Shown piece by piece: positions 8,556 to 19,486 of a stretch of 61,994 nt of DNA. Source of the stretch: an uncultured Francisellaceae bacterium (GTDB lineage: Bacteria > Pseudomonadota > Gammaproteobacteria > UBA6186 > Azoamicaceae); NCBI GenBank assembly GCA_903907935.1, contig CAIVQA010000019.1:1-61994 (forward strand). Reading direction: 5' to 3'. The number at the start of each line of letters is the position of its first letter. Position 1 is the first letter of the stretch. The notes beneath the pieces are model-generated. The model was not told the DNA's origin. It did not search any database and saw only the letters and a list, made by a program, of their open reading frames with translations. Made by a program: the position numbers and the translations under genes.

Positions 8556-9359
8556 ATGCGCGCTAAAATAATTGCTTTTGCTAACCAAAAAGGTGGCGTA
8601 GGTAAAACAACTAGTTGTGTTAATTTAGCAGCATCTGTTGCTGGATTAAAACAAAAAATTTTATTAATAGATTTAGATCCTCAAGGTAATGCTACCATGG
8701 GTAGCGGTTTTAATAAGGTTGATGCTAAATTTACTTCTGGGGATGTTTTACAGAAAAAAGCATTATTAGTAAATTCTATTGTGTCAGTTAATGGTTTTGA
8801 TTTACTGCCAGGAAATATAGATGTTACCGAAGCAGAAGTTAATTTAATAAAAGAATCTGATCGGCAACATAGATTATATTCAGCACTACAGAGTGTAACT
8901 GAAAAATATGATTTTATTTTTATAGATTGTCCGCCATCTTTAAATATACTTACTCTTAATGCATTAATAGCTGCAGATTCTGTTATTATTCCAATGCAAT
9001 GTGAGTACTATGCATTAGAAGGTTTATCATCGTTAATTAATACCATAGAAGATATTAATTATTTAAATAAAAAGCTAAAAATTGAAGGAATAATTCGTAC
9101 TATGTACGATCCTCGGAATAAATTATGCCAAGATGTATCCGTACAATTGGTAGAGCATTTTGATAATTTAGTGTACGCTACAGTAATTCCTAGAAATATT
9201 AGATTAGCTGAAGCACCTAGCCATGGTATGCCAATATTGTTATATGATCAAAATTCCAAAGGCGCCAAAGCTTATTGTAAATTGGCTAAAGAATTTTTAA
9301 ATAGACAGAAGAAATCTATGAATAAACCAATAATTCATAAGAAAAAGGAATTAGCATGA
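8556..9359 (+). CDS. parA: Chromosome-partitioning ATPase ParA/Soj
   Basis: ParA-family ATPase acting with ParB in origin segregation. 267 residues with the deviant Walker A KGGVGKTT near residue 11, LLIDLDPQGNAT (A'), and DFIFIDCPPSLN (Walker B). It lacks the long N-terminal DNA-binding domain of plasmid ParA and is thus the chromosomal type. The stop overlaps the parB start (ATGA), so the two are translationally coupled. The order parA-parB-atpI is the usual near-origin arrangement in Gammaproteobacteria. Confidence 0.96.
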   Translation: MRAKIIAFANQKGGVGKTTSCVNLAASVAGLKQKILLIDLDPQGNATMGSGFNKVDAKFTSGDVLQKKALLVNSIVSVNGFDLLPGNIDVTEAEVNLIKESDRQHRLYSALQSVTEKYDFIFIDCPPSLNILTLNALIAADSVIIPMQCEYYALEGLSSLINTIEDINYLNKKLKIEGIIRTMYDPRNKLCQDVSVQLVEHFDNLVYATVIPRNIRLAEAPSHGMPILLYDQNSKGAKAYCKLAKEFLNRQKKSMNKPIIHKKKELA

Positions 9360-10273
9360 GCCAAAAAAAACGAGGATTAAGTAGAGGATTAAATGCATTG
9401 TTGGCTAATAAAACGACACTGGAACAGGTTAATTTAATAGATTCAACTGCACCTAATAATTCGTCCAATTTAAAAAATCCTGTGAATAATATAGCAATTA
9501 ATAAATTAACTCCAGGTAAATTTCAACCTAGACATACTATGCCACCAGAAGAATTAAGAGAATTGGCAGAATCTATTAAAACTCAAGGAATTTTACAACC
9601 GTTAATTGTACGTCAATTAACTTCTGAAAATTATGAGATAATAGCAGGTGAAAGACGTTGGCAAGCAGCTAAAATTGCAGAGTTAAAAGAAATTCCAGCT
9701 ATAATCAAGAATGTTAACGATAAAGATGCATTAACTATAGCATTAATAGAAAATATTCAGCGGGCCAACCTTAATCCAGTAGATGAAGCTATAGCTTTAG
9801 ATAGATTAGCAAAAGAATTTACTCTTACCCACAATGAAGTAGCTGTGGCAATAGGCAAACCAAGAACCTCAGTAAGTAATTTATTGAGGATTTTAAATTT
9901 ACCTAAAGAAATTAAAAATATGTTAGAAAAACAACAATTGGACTTGGGGCATGCTAAGGTGTTATTAGGGGCGCCGTATAATTTACAATTAAAAGTAGCT
10001 AATAAGATAGTAGAAGATAATTTATCAGTTAGAGCTACTGAACAATTGTTAGCTAAGCTTCAACAGCCAGTTACAGGTTTTTTAAACAATACAACTAAAT
10101 TAATGGTGGATCCAGATGTTAAAAAATTACAGAAAAAACTTGGAGATAGTTTAGGCGCTAAAGTGACTATAATTAATAAATCTAAAGGTAGGGGTAAATT
10201 AGTAATAGAATATAATAGCTTAGAAGAATTAGAAGGTATTTTAGAACATATAATAACTACGGAAGATTTATAG
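9356..10273 (+). CDS. parB: Chromosome-partitioning protein ParB/Spo0J
   Basis: CTP-dependent clamp that loads at parS and works with ParA. 305 residues. The N-terminal CTPase segment includes FQPRHTM and the Arg-rich IIAGERRWQAAKIA box. Next come ENIQRANLNPVDEA, a helix-turn-helix (about 155-200, VAVAIGKPRTSVSNLLRIL) and a C-terminal dimerisation domain ending GKLVIEYNSLEELEGIL. No intact parS site was found in the window. It is followed by a 209-base intergenic stretch holding two hairpins before atpI. Confidence 0.96.
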   Translation: MSQKKRGLSRGLNALLANKTTLEQVNLIDSTAPNNSSNLKNPVNNIAINKLTPGKFQPRHTMPPEELRELAESIKTQGILQPLIVRQLTSENYEIIAGERRWQAAKIAELKEIPAIIKNVNDKDALTIALIENIQRANLNPVDEAIALDRLAKEFTLTHNEVAVAIGKPRTSVSNLLRILNLPKEIKNMLEKQQLDLGHAKVLLGAPYNLQLKVANKIVEDNLSVRATEQLLAKLQQPVTGFLNNTTKLMVDPDVKKLQKKLGDSLGAKVTIINKSKGRGKLVIEYNSLEELEGILEHIITTEDL

Positions 10274-10286
10274 CTGATATGGAGGG

Positions 10287-10406
10287 GAATGTGCACGAAA
10301 TAATTTTAACATTTTGAAATTTACCAGGTGATCTTTTCACGCTATTTTTTAGCTAAAATTGCCTGGTAAATTTACCATAAATGTTAAAATTACTTCGTGC
10401 ATATTC
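10287..10406. repeat. Long imperfect hairpin between parB and atpI
   Basis: Arms 10287-10328 and 10362-10406 pair almost completely. The outer part GTGCACGAAATAATTTTAAC matches the complement of the right arm apart from two positions, and the inner part is TTTACCAGG/CCTGGTAAA. The loop is about 33 bases. It does not carry the core of the palindromic family and may be a parB terminator or a separate repeat type. Confidence 0.75.
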
Positions 10407-10407
10407 C

Positions 10408-10462
10408 TATACTCTCGGCTAATGAGTTTTAGAGTACCTAAAACTCATATGCGATCAATATA
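10408..10462. repeat. Palindromic intergenic element, copy 2 (short, B/A tips, no core)
   Basis: 55 bases. The left tip is TATACTCTCGGCTAATGAG (type B) and the right tip is the complement of the type A end (ATATGCGATCAATATA). The stem ATGAGTTTTAG / CTAAAACTCAT is a perfect 11-base pair run around a 5-base loop. The conserved core found in the long copies is absent. It sits just upstream of atpI. Confidence 0.75.
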
Positions 10463-10482
10463 TACTAAACGTAAATAAGGTT

Positions 10483-11531
<1,049 letters not shown>

Positions 11532-11560
11532 ATTAAAGAATTAAAAACTTAGGAGATTAG

Positions 11561-11875
<315 letters not shown>

Positions 11876-11890
11876 GTATACTGATCGCAT

Positions 11891-12364
11891 ATGAATATTA
11901 ACGCAACATTATTTGGCCAAATGATAACTTTTGGCATATTTGTGTGGGTTACCATGCGATTTATTTGGCCACCATTAATGAAAGCTTTAATGGAGCGAGA
12001 AAATAAAATAATACAGGGGTTACAGGCTGCCGAACAAGGTCAGCAAAAATTAAATATGGCAGAAGATCTTGCTCATCGTAAAGAAGCTGAAACTAAACAA
12101 CGTTGTATGCAATTGGTAGCAGAAGCTAAAAAGCAAGCAGCTAAGATTGTGGAATTAGCAGTTATTCAAGCTAAAACAAAAAAAGATGAAATAATTGCAT
12201 CTGGGTATGTTGATCTAGAAAAAGAGCAATTAAAAGTAAAACAAGCTTTAAGAGAACATTTAGCTGAATTAATAGTAGTTGGTGCTGAGAAAATATTAGA
12301 AAAAGAGCTAAACCAAACGTTGCATCAGGATATTTTATTAGACATAAGCAATAAGCTACGCTGA
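11891..12364 (+). CDS. atpF: ATP synthase Fo subunit b
   Basis: Peripheral-stalk subunit, 157 residues: one N-terminal membrane helix (MNINATLFGQMITFGIFVWV) followed by a long charged coiled-coil helix. Close to the family length of 156. Unusually, the last bases, including the TGA stop at 12362-12364, lie inside the left tip of a short palindromic element, so insertion of the element has set the C-terminus of this protein (ISNKLR). Confidence 0.95.
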   Translation: MNINATLFGQMITFGIFVWVTMRFIWPPLMKALMERENKIIQGLQAAEQGQQKLNMAEDLAHRKEAETKQRCMQLVAEAKKQAAKIVELAVIQAKTKKDEIIASGYVDLEKEQLKVKQALREHLAELIVVGAEKILEKELNQTLHQDILLDISNKLR

Positions 12365-12416
12365 TCTATCATGAGTGTTCGGTGTCCTAAAAAACACTCA
12401 TGAGCTGAGAGTATAT
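12361..12416. repeat. Palindromic intergenic element, copy 3 (short, A/B tips) inside the atp operon
   Basis: Left tip CTGATCTATCATGAGTG, right tip CACTCATGAGCTGAGAGTA. The perfect inner stem is CATGAGTGTT (12370-12379) with AACACTCATG (12393-12402). The loop contains GTGTCCTAAAAAA, a remnant of the family's CTCTAAAAAA motif. The element carries the atpF stop codon at one end and lies immediately before the atpH ATG at the other. The GAGAG that may serve as the atpH ribosome site is in its right tip. Confidence 0.8.
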
Positions 12417-12962
12417 ATGGAACAAAATAATAGTAATATAATCAGGGGATATTCTAAAGCTATTTTTGCTGTAGCTAATGAATTTGATTCAAGAGAACAA
12501 TTTTTATCATTGCTTGAATTTTTTAGTAAAGTAATTAAAGATTCTAGAGTAACAAAGTTGTTAAACAATAGTGCCTTAAGTATTGATAATAAAGTAGATT
12601 TTTTATTAATATTAACTAATGGCGCTATCATTGTTCCACCTTTGGCCGTAAATTTAATTAAATTATTAGCTAAAAACAAACATTTATTATTAATTCCGAA
12701 AATTTATGAATGGTATGATCAATTATATTTACAACATGAAAATAAATTAAGAGTGGAAATTATTAGTGCATTTTCTTTAAATGAAGCACAAAAGAATAAA
12801 TTATATCAAGACTTAATTAAATATTTTAATAAAGATATTTTTTTAGAATATAAAATAGATCCTTCTATCATTGCTGGCATAATAATTAAATATGCTGATG
12901 AAGTAATGGATTATTCTTTTAAGAAAAAATTGTTAAGTTTAGAACATGAATTATTGGAGTAA
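12417..12962 (+). CDS. atpH: ATP synthase F1 subunit delta
   Basis: Connects F1 to the peripheral stalk. I place the start at ATG 12417 (MEQNNSNIIRGYSKAIF), giving 181 residues, the family length. The open frame extends upstream to 12375, but those 14 codons come from the inverted repeat and are not subunit sequence. The N-terminal helical domain and the C-terminal segment FLEYKIDPSIIAGIIIKY, matching the conserved GG(I/V)xI region of delta, are present. Translation may depend on opening of the hairpin just upstream. Confidence 0.93.
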   Translation: MEQNNSNIIRGYSKAIFAVANEFDSREQFLSLLEFFSKVIKDSRVTKLLNNSALSIDNKVDFLLILTNGAIIVPPLAVNLIKLLAKNKHLLLIPKIYEWYDQLYLQHENKLRVEIISAFSLNEAQKNKLYQDLIKYFNKDIFLEYKIDPSIIAGIIIKYADEVMDYSFKKKLLSLEHELLE

Positions 12963-12968
12963 ATATTA

Positions 12969-14510
12969 ATGCTAAATGCAGAAGAAATAAGTAGTTTAAT
13001 TGAAAGTAAAATCAAAGATTTTACTTTCAAAGGTGCTCGTAGCCAAGAAGGCACAATAATTGGTGTAGCAGATGGTATTGTTAAAATCTATGGTTTAGAG
13101 GATGTAAAATACGGAGAGAAATTAATTTTTGAAGACGGGACAATAGGTATTGCATTAAATTTAGAAAAAGATAGCGTTGGTGCGATAGTGTTAGGAGACC
13201 CTAGCAATATTGTAGCAGGACAAGTGGTTAAATTAAGTCAAGATGTGTTAAAAGTACCGGTTGGCCCAGAGTTAATAGGAAGAGTAGTTAATGCATTAGG
13301 TGAACCGATAGATGGTGGCTTAAGTTTAGATTGCAAAACGTATTCACCATTAGAGAAGGTAGCGCCAGGTGTAATATGGAGAAAATCTGTCTCCACTCCT
13401 CTCCAAACAGGGTTAAAATCTATTGATGCTATGGTTCCGATTGGTCGTGGGCAAAGAGAATTAATAATCGGTGATAGGCAGACCGGTAAAACAGCCTTAG
13501 CTATAGACACTATCATTAATCAAAAAAATCAAAATGTGGTGTGTATTTATGTTGCAATTGGTCAAAAATTATCGTTTATTGCTAATATAGTGCGTAAATT
13601 ACAAGAATATGACGCTATGCGGCATACTATAATAGTAGCTGCTAGCGCATCGGATGCTGCATCTATGCAATACATTGCTCCTTATGCAGGTTGTGCTATG
13701 GGAGAATATTTCCGTGATCGCGGAGAAGATGCTTTAATTATTTATGATGATTTAACTAAACATGCCTGGGCATATAGACATATATCTTTATTGTTAAGAA
13801 GGCCACCCGGCAGAGAAGCTTATCCAGGAGATATTTTTTATTTACATTCCAGATTATTAGAACGATCAGCCAGAGTTAGTGAAGAGTATGTAGAATTGCA
13901 AACTAAAGGAGCAGTTAAAGGAAAGACTGGTTCTTTAACTGCTTTACCTATTATCGAAACGCAGGCTGGAGATGTTTCTGCATTTATTCCTACAAATGTT
14001 ATATCTATTACTGATGGTCAAATTTTTTTAGAGACGGATTTGTTTAATGCTGGGGTTCGTCCAGCTATTAATGCTGGTTTATCGGTATCTAGGGTGGGAG
14101 GAGCTGCGCAAACACAACTTATTAAAAAATTGGGCCAAGGTGTGCGGTTGGCTTTAGCGCAATATCGGGAATTAGCATCTTTTGCTCAATTTTCATCAGA
14201 ATTAGATAGTATTACAACTCAGCAATTAGAGCGCGGCCAAAGAGTTATAGAATTAACGAAACAAAAACAATATTGTCCACTTTCAGTAGCCTTAATGGGA
14301 GTTAGTTTATTTGCAGTATCTAATGGATATTTAGATGATATTCCATTGAAAAGAATAGGAGAATTTGAACAAGAATTACATAACTATCTAGAAGAAAGTT
14401 GTAGTGTATTTTTAAAAGAATTAAATACCAATAAAGATTTTAACGATGATGTTGCTCATAAAATGAAAGAAATAATAGTAGAGTTTAAAAAAACCAAATG
14501 GGTGGTATAA
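12969..14510 (+). CDS. atpA: ATP synthase F1 subunit alpha
   Basis: Non-catalytic nucleotide-binding subunit of F1. 513 residues, same as the enteric protein. Walker [15 protein letters not shown] near residue 170, the alpha signature around [17 protein letters not shown], and the Arg finger region in the same block. The C-terminal helical domain is complete. It follows atpH by 6 bases and precedes atpG by 9. Confidence 0.98.
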   Translation: MLNAEEISSLIESKIKDFTFKGARSQEGTIIGVADGIVKIYGLEDVKYGEKLIFEDGTIGIALNLEKDSVGAIVLGDPSNIVAGQVVKLSQDVLKVPVGPELIGRVVNALGEPIDGGLSLDCKTYSPLEKVAPGVIWRKSVSTPLQTGLKSIDAMVPIGRGQRELIIGDRQTGKTALAIDTIINQKNQNVVCIYVAIGQKLSFIANIVRKLQEYDAMRHTIIVAASASDAASMQYIAPYAGCAMGEYFRDRGEDALIIYDDLTKHAWAYRHISLLLRRPPGREAYPGDIFYLHSRLLERSARVSEEYVELQTKGAVKGKTGSLTALPIIETQAGDVSAFIPTNVISITDGQIFLETDLFNAGVRPAINAGLSVSRVGGAAQTQLIKKLGQGVRLALAQYRELASFAQFSSELDSITTQQLERGQRVIELTKQKQYCPLSVALMGVSLFAVSNGYLDDIPLKRIGEFEQELHNYLEESCSVFLKELNTNKDFNDDVAHKMKEIIVEFKKTKWVV

Positions 14511-14519
14511 AATAACTTA

Positions 14520-15389
14520 ATGTCTAAAACAAAAGAAATTAAAACAAAAATAAAAAGCATAAAAAGCACACAAAAAATTACGAGTGCTATGGAGATGATT
14601 TCTGCTAGTAAAATGCGTAAAGCACAAGAGATTATGCGGGCATCACGCCCTTTTTCTGTAGCTATTAGTGAATTACTAGTTAATTTATCTAATGGATGTT
14701 TAGATCAACATTCTTTTTTTATTAAACGACCAGAAATTAATATTGGATTGATAATTATATCTTCCGATCGTGGCTTATGTGGTGGATTAAATGCTAATTT
14801 GTTTAGAAAATGTTATTTTAATATAAGGGAATGGCAAAATAGTAGTGCTAACGGAGAGATCAAATTAGCAACCATTGGAGAAAAATCTAAAAAATTTTTT
14901 GGTAATAAATTAACTGATAGAGTTCATATTATTGCAAGTCGTGAACAAATTGGTAAAAAACCTAAAATACAAGATTTAATAGGGGTTATTCAAGTATTAT
15001 TAGAAGAGTATAAAAATCAAAAAATAGATAGTTTGTATATAGCTTATAATGAGTTTGAAAATACGATACAACAAGATCCTATTATTAAGCAACTCTTACC
15101 CATAGTTAAGGAATTTAGTAATAATCCAATATTACCAACCGAATATATTTTTGAGCCAAGCGATACAGTTTTGTTAGATTTATTATTGAAGCGTTACGTA
15201 GAGTCTCTAGTGTACCAGGGGGTGGTAGAAAATATCGCTTGTGAGCAAGCAGCAAGAATGGTTGCCATGAAGAATGCTACCGATAACGCTAAACAAATTA
15301 TAGATAACTTACAGCTTAATTTTAATAAGGAACGTCAAGCGTTAATTACCAAAGAGATTTCTGAAATTGTAAATGGAGCGATGGGGTGA
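14520..15389 (+). CDS. atpG: ATP synthase F1 subunit gamma
   Basis: Central rotor shaft. 289 residues. The N-terminal helix contains the conserved IKSTQKITSAMEMISASKMRKAQ. A middle Rossmann-like part carries SSDRGLCGGLNANLF. The C-terminal helix ends NKERQALITKEISEIVNGA. All hallmarks are intact and length is normal. Located between atpA and atpD as usual. Confidence 0.98.
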   Translation: MSKTKEIKTKIKSIKSTQKITSAMEMISASKMRKAQEIMRASRPFSVAISELLVNLSNGCLDQHSFFIKRPEINIGLIIISSDRGLCGGLNANLFRKCYFNIREWQNSSANGEIKLATIGEKSKKFFGNKLTDRVHIIASREQIGKKPKIQDLIGVIQVLLEEYKNQKIDSLYIAYNEFENTIQQDPIIKQLLPIVKEFSNNPILPTEYIFEPSDTVLLDLLLKRYVESLVYQGVVENIACEQAARMVAMKNATDNAKQIIDNLQLNFNKERQALITKEISEIVNGAMG

Positions 15390-15398
15390 GGTTTTTAA

Positions 15399-17218
<1,820 letters not shown>

Positions 17219-17236
17219 TATACATTTTTTATTCGT

Positions 17237-17373
17237 AACTGCTTTGTTGCCATGGTAGATCTTCTAAAAACCTATTAAGCACCATTCATTACGTTTAACG
17301 TTAATTTTCATGTTTTTATGCTTTCAGGCTGCCTAATAGGTTTTTAGAAGATCTACCATGGCAACAAGCAGTT
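17237..17373. terminator. Long-arm palindrome, probable bidirectional terminator after atpC
   Basis: Arms 17237-17277 and 17334-17373 are complementary over 40 pairs with one bulged T. They contain TTGCCATGGTAGATCTTC and the A/T run TCTAAAAACC. The loop is 56 bases. It sits exactly between the convergent ends of atpC and the PilV-like gene. The arms differ from the palindromic family but share its build (long perfect arms with a TCTAAAAA step). Type assigned from position; termination is inferred. Confidence 0.6.
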
Positions 17374-17377
17374 ATCT

Positions 17378-17983
17378 TTACACATTATTATTGCATATTG
17401 GGGAAAGAGTAGTACTTGTTTGTGGTGTTGTAGTAGATGGTGGGTTTATGCAATATTGAATATTACCAGAGTTTAAGATACTAGTAATTCCTGGTATTTG
17501 AGTAGTTAAGGATACAGTAGTATAAGAGCCAGCCAAAGTTTTCCAATTTATGGCGATTAACATATTTATCGAAGGGAGATTAGCTGGACTAATAATGCAA
17601 GTACATCCTTGTCCAGCAGGTAGCATAGTCGATAATATATTTTGCCATTCTCTGACGGTCGTCATATAAAAAGTTTTTTGGTCACAGCCGTTAGGAGGGG
17701 GATTATAACAAGCGGCTACACCTGATGATGTATCTGTAAGCGAGGTGTTAAGTATAGCCTTATATGCCATATACGATACAATACTTGGATCAGCTGTTAA
17801 TGCAAAAGAACTAAGTTGGCCTAGCATTTGATAAGCAGATTCTAGCCGACCTGCTTCAACAACAGTATACATGGCCTTAGATTGTAAAGATGCTACCCCA
17901 AGTAAACTAATAGATAGAATTAAAGCAGCTATCATAACTTCTATTAGTCCAAAAGCTGATATTTTTATGTTATTAATATGCAT
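17378..17983 (-). CDS. pilV: Type IV pilus minor pilin PilV-like
   Basis: 201 residues. The leader MHINNIKISA is followed by FGLIEVMIAALILSISLLGV, a classical class III signal with Glu at +5 and a hydrophobic assembly helix. The body has three close Cys pairs (including CTC) and a Thr/Pro/Ser-rich C-terminal region before the last Cys. These features fit PilV-type minor pilins that prime pilus assembly. It is isolated from the other pilin-like genes near the window start and convergent with the ATP synthase operon. Confidence 0.8.
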   Translation of the reverse strand: MHINNIKISAFGLIEVMIAALILSISLLGVASLQSKAMYTVVEAGRLESAYQMLGQLSSFALTADPSIVSYMAYKAILNTSLTDTSSGVAACYNPPPNGCDQKTFYMTTVREWQNILSTMLPAGQGCTCIISPANLPSINMLIAINWKTLAGSYTTVSLTTQIPGITSILNSGNIQYCINPPSTTTPQTSTTLSPICNNNV

Positions 17984-18046
17984 GAAATTATTATAGCGTA
18001 TGTTAATTTTTAGTAGTAAAATTATAAGAAATTGTTTAGGGTCTAT

Positions 18047-19438
18047 ATGAGCTGTGGAATTATAATTTTAGCTGCTGGTAATGGCAGCAGAATGCAATCT
18101 TCTATACCAAAAGTGTTACATAAATTAGCTGGTAAGCCGATGTTGAGTCATTTAGTTACAACAGCATTAAAGTTATCAGATGTTAAACAAATTGTGGTGG
18201 TTGGTGGGACAAATATCAAACAGTTACAGGCTGTAGTGCAGCAAGAAGAAATAATTTGGGCACATCAATTAGAACAAATGGGGACGGCAGATGCAGTAGT
18301 TGTCGGGCTTAGCAAGCTAGCTAAAGATCTCAAAAAAGTTATAATTTTATCTGGGGATACCCCATTAATTTCTATAGATACTTTAAATAAATTAATTATT
18401 AATACACCACAAGATGCTATAGGCATAATTACGGCTGATGTAGCCGTGCCTACTGGATACGGTAGGGTTGTTCGGGATAATTATAAAAATTTTTTAAAAA
18501 TAGTAGAAGAATTAGATGCTACTAATCTAGAAAAACAAATAACCGAAATTAATGTTGGGGTTTATTTATTTCCACAAAATTTTTTAATTAATTTTTTACC
18601 GCAAATTAATAATGATAATAATAAAAAAGAGTACTATTTAACTGATCTTTTTAAAATTGCTGTAGATCAAAAAATTATGGTACATAGCGAAAATGCTATA
18701 CATCCTTGGGAAATAAAGGGAGTTAACACGAGAGCACAGCTAATTGAATTAGAAAGAGAGTTTCAATTTTATCTTGCAGTCAATTTTTTAGAACAAGGAG
18801 TTACAATTTTAGATCCTAAAAGATTTGATTTAAGAGGAGATGCAGAAATAGAGTCAGACGTTGAAATCGATATCAATGTAATTTTATCAGGTTCGGTAAT
18901 TATTGAACGTGGAGTTAAAATAGGAGCAAATTGTTATATTAAAGATTCAGTAATTAGAGAAAATGCCATAATTGAACCAAATAGTGTAATAGACGGAGCC
19001 ATTATTAACAAAGAGGTCATTATTGGCCCGTTTGCTAGAATAAGACCGGGAACTAATATTGGTTCAAAATCTAAAATTGGCAATTTTGTAGAAATAAAAG
19101 CTACTGTATTGGGAGAAAGTAGTAAAATTAATCATCTTAGTTATGTAGGGGATGCCAAGATAGGTAGTAACGTTAATATCGGGGCAGGTACTATTACATG
19201 TAATTATGATGGTGTTAATAAACATACTACTATTATAGAGGATGATGTATTAGTAGGATCAGATTGTCAGTTAATTGCACCAATTATAGTTTATAAACAA
19301 GCTGTCATCGCAGCAGGAACCACAGTAATAAGCGATGCTCCGTCTGCTAAACTTACTTTAAACAAAAAAGTTCAAGAAAGTAGAGAATGGCAAAGGCCTA
19401 AAAAAGGAACAAAAGAAAAACAAATATTAGAAAAATAG
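18047..19438 (+). CDS. glmU: Bifunctional GlcN-1-P acetyltransferase / GlcNAc-1-P uridyltransferase
   Basis: Makes UDP-GlcNAc for peptidoglycan and lipid A. 463 residues from ATG 18047, which has AGGG upstream (an upstream in-frame TTG is less likely). The N-terminal pyrophosphorylase domain has LAAGNGSRMQSSIPKVLHKL and LSGDTPL. The C-terminal left-handed beta-helix has hexapeptide repeats, IGPFARIRPGTNIGSKSKIG, and NIGAGTITCNYDGVNKH with the acetyl-CoA pocket. glmS follows 48 bases downstream, so consecutive steps of the pathway are paired. Confidence 0.97.
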   Translation: MSCGIIILAAGNGSRMQSSIPKVLHKLAGKPMLSHLVTTALKLSDVKQIVVVGGTNIKQLQAVVQQEEIIWAHQLEQMGTADAVVVGLSKLAKDLKKVIILSGDTPLISIDTLNKLIINTPQDAIGIITADVAVPTGYGRVVRDNYKNFLKIVEELDATNLEKQITEINVGVYLFPQNFLINFLPQINNDNNKKEYYLTDLFKIAVDQKIMVHSENAIHPWEIKGVNTRAQLIELEREFQFYLAVNFLEQGVTILDPKRFDLRGDAEIESDVEIDINVILSGSVIIERGVKIGANCYIKDSVIRENAIIEPNSVIDGAIINKEVIIGPFARIRPGTNIGSKSKIGNFVEIKATVLGESSKINHLSYVGDAKIGSNVNIGAGTITCNYDGVNKHTTIIEDDVLVGSDCQLIAPIIVYKQAVIAAGTTVISDAPSAKLTLNKKVQESREWQRPKKGTKEKQILEK

Positions 19439-19486
19439 TAACAGGTATCATGGTGCGCAGTTACGAAAGATAGAGGTATTTATATT

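Noticed and set aside
12375..12416. Upstream extension of atpH by 14 codons
   Set aside because: The codons are the inverted repeat itself; the family length and opening fit the ATG at 12417.
19439..19486. glmS ribozyme or leader control
   Set aside because: Only 48 bases separate glmU and glmS and no ribozyme-like core is visible.
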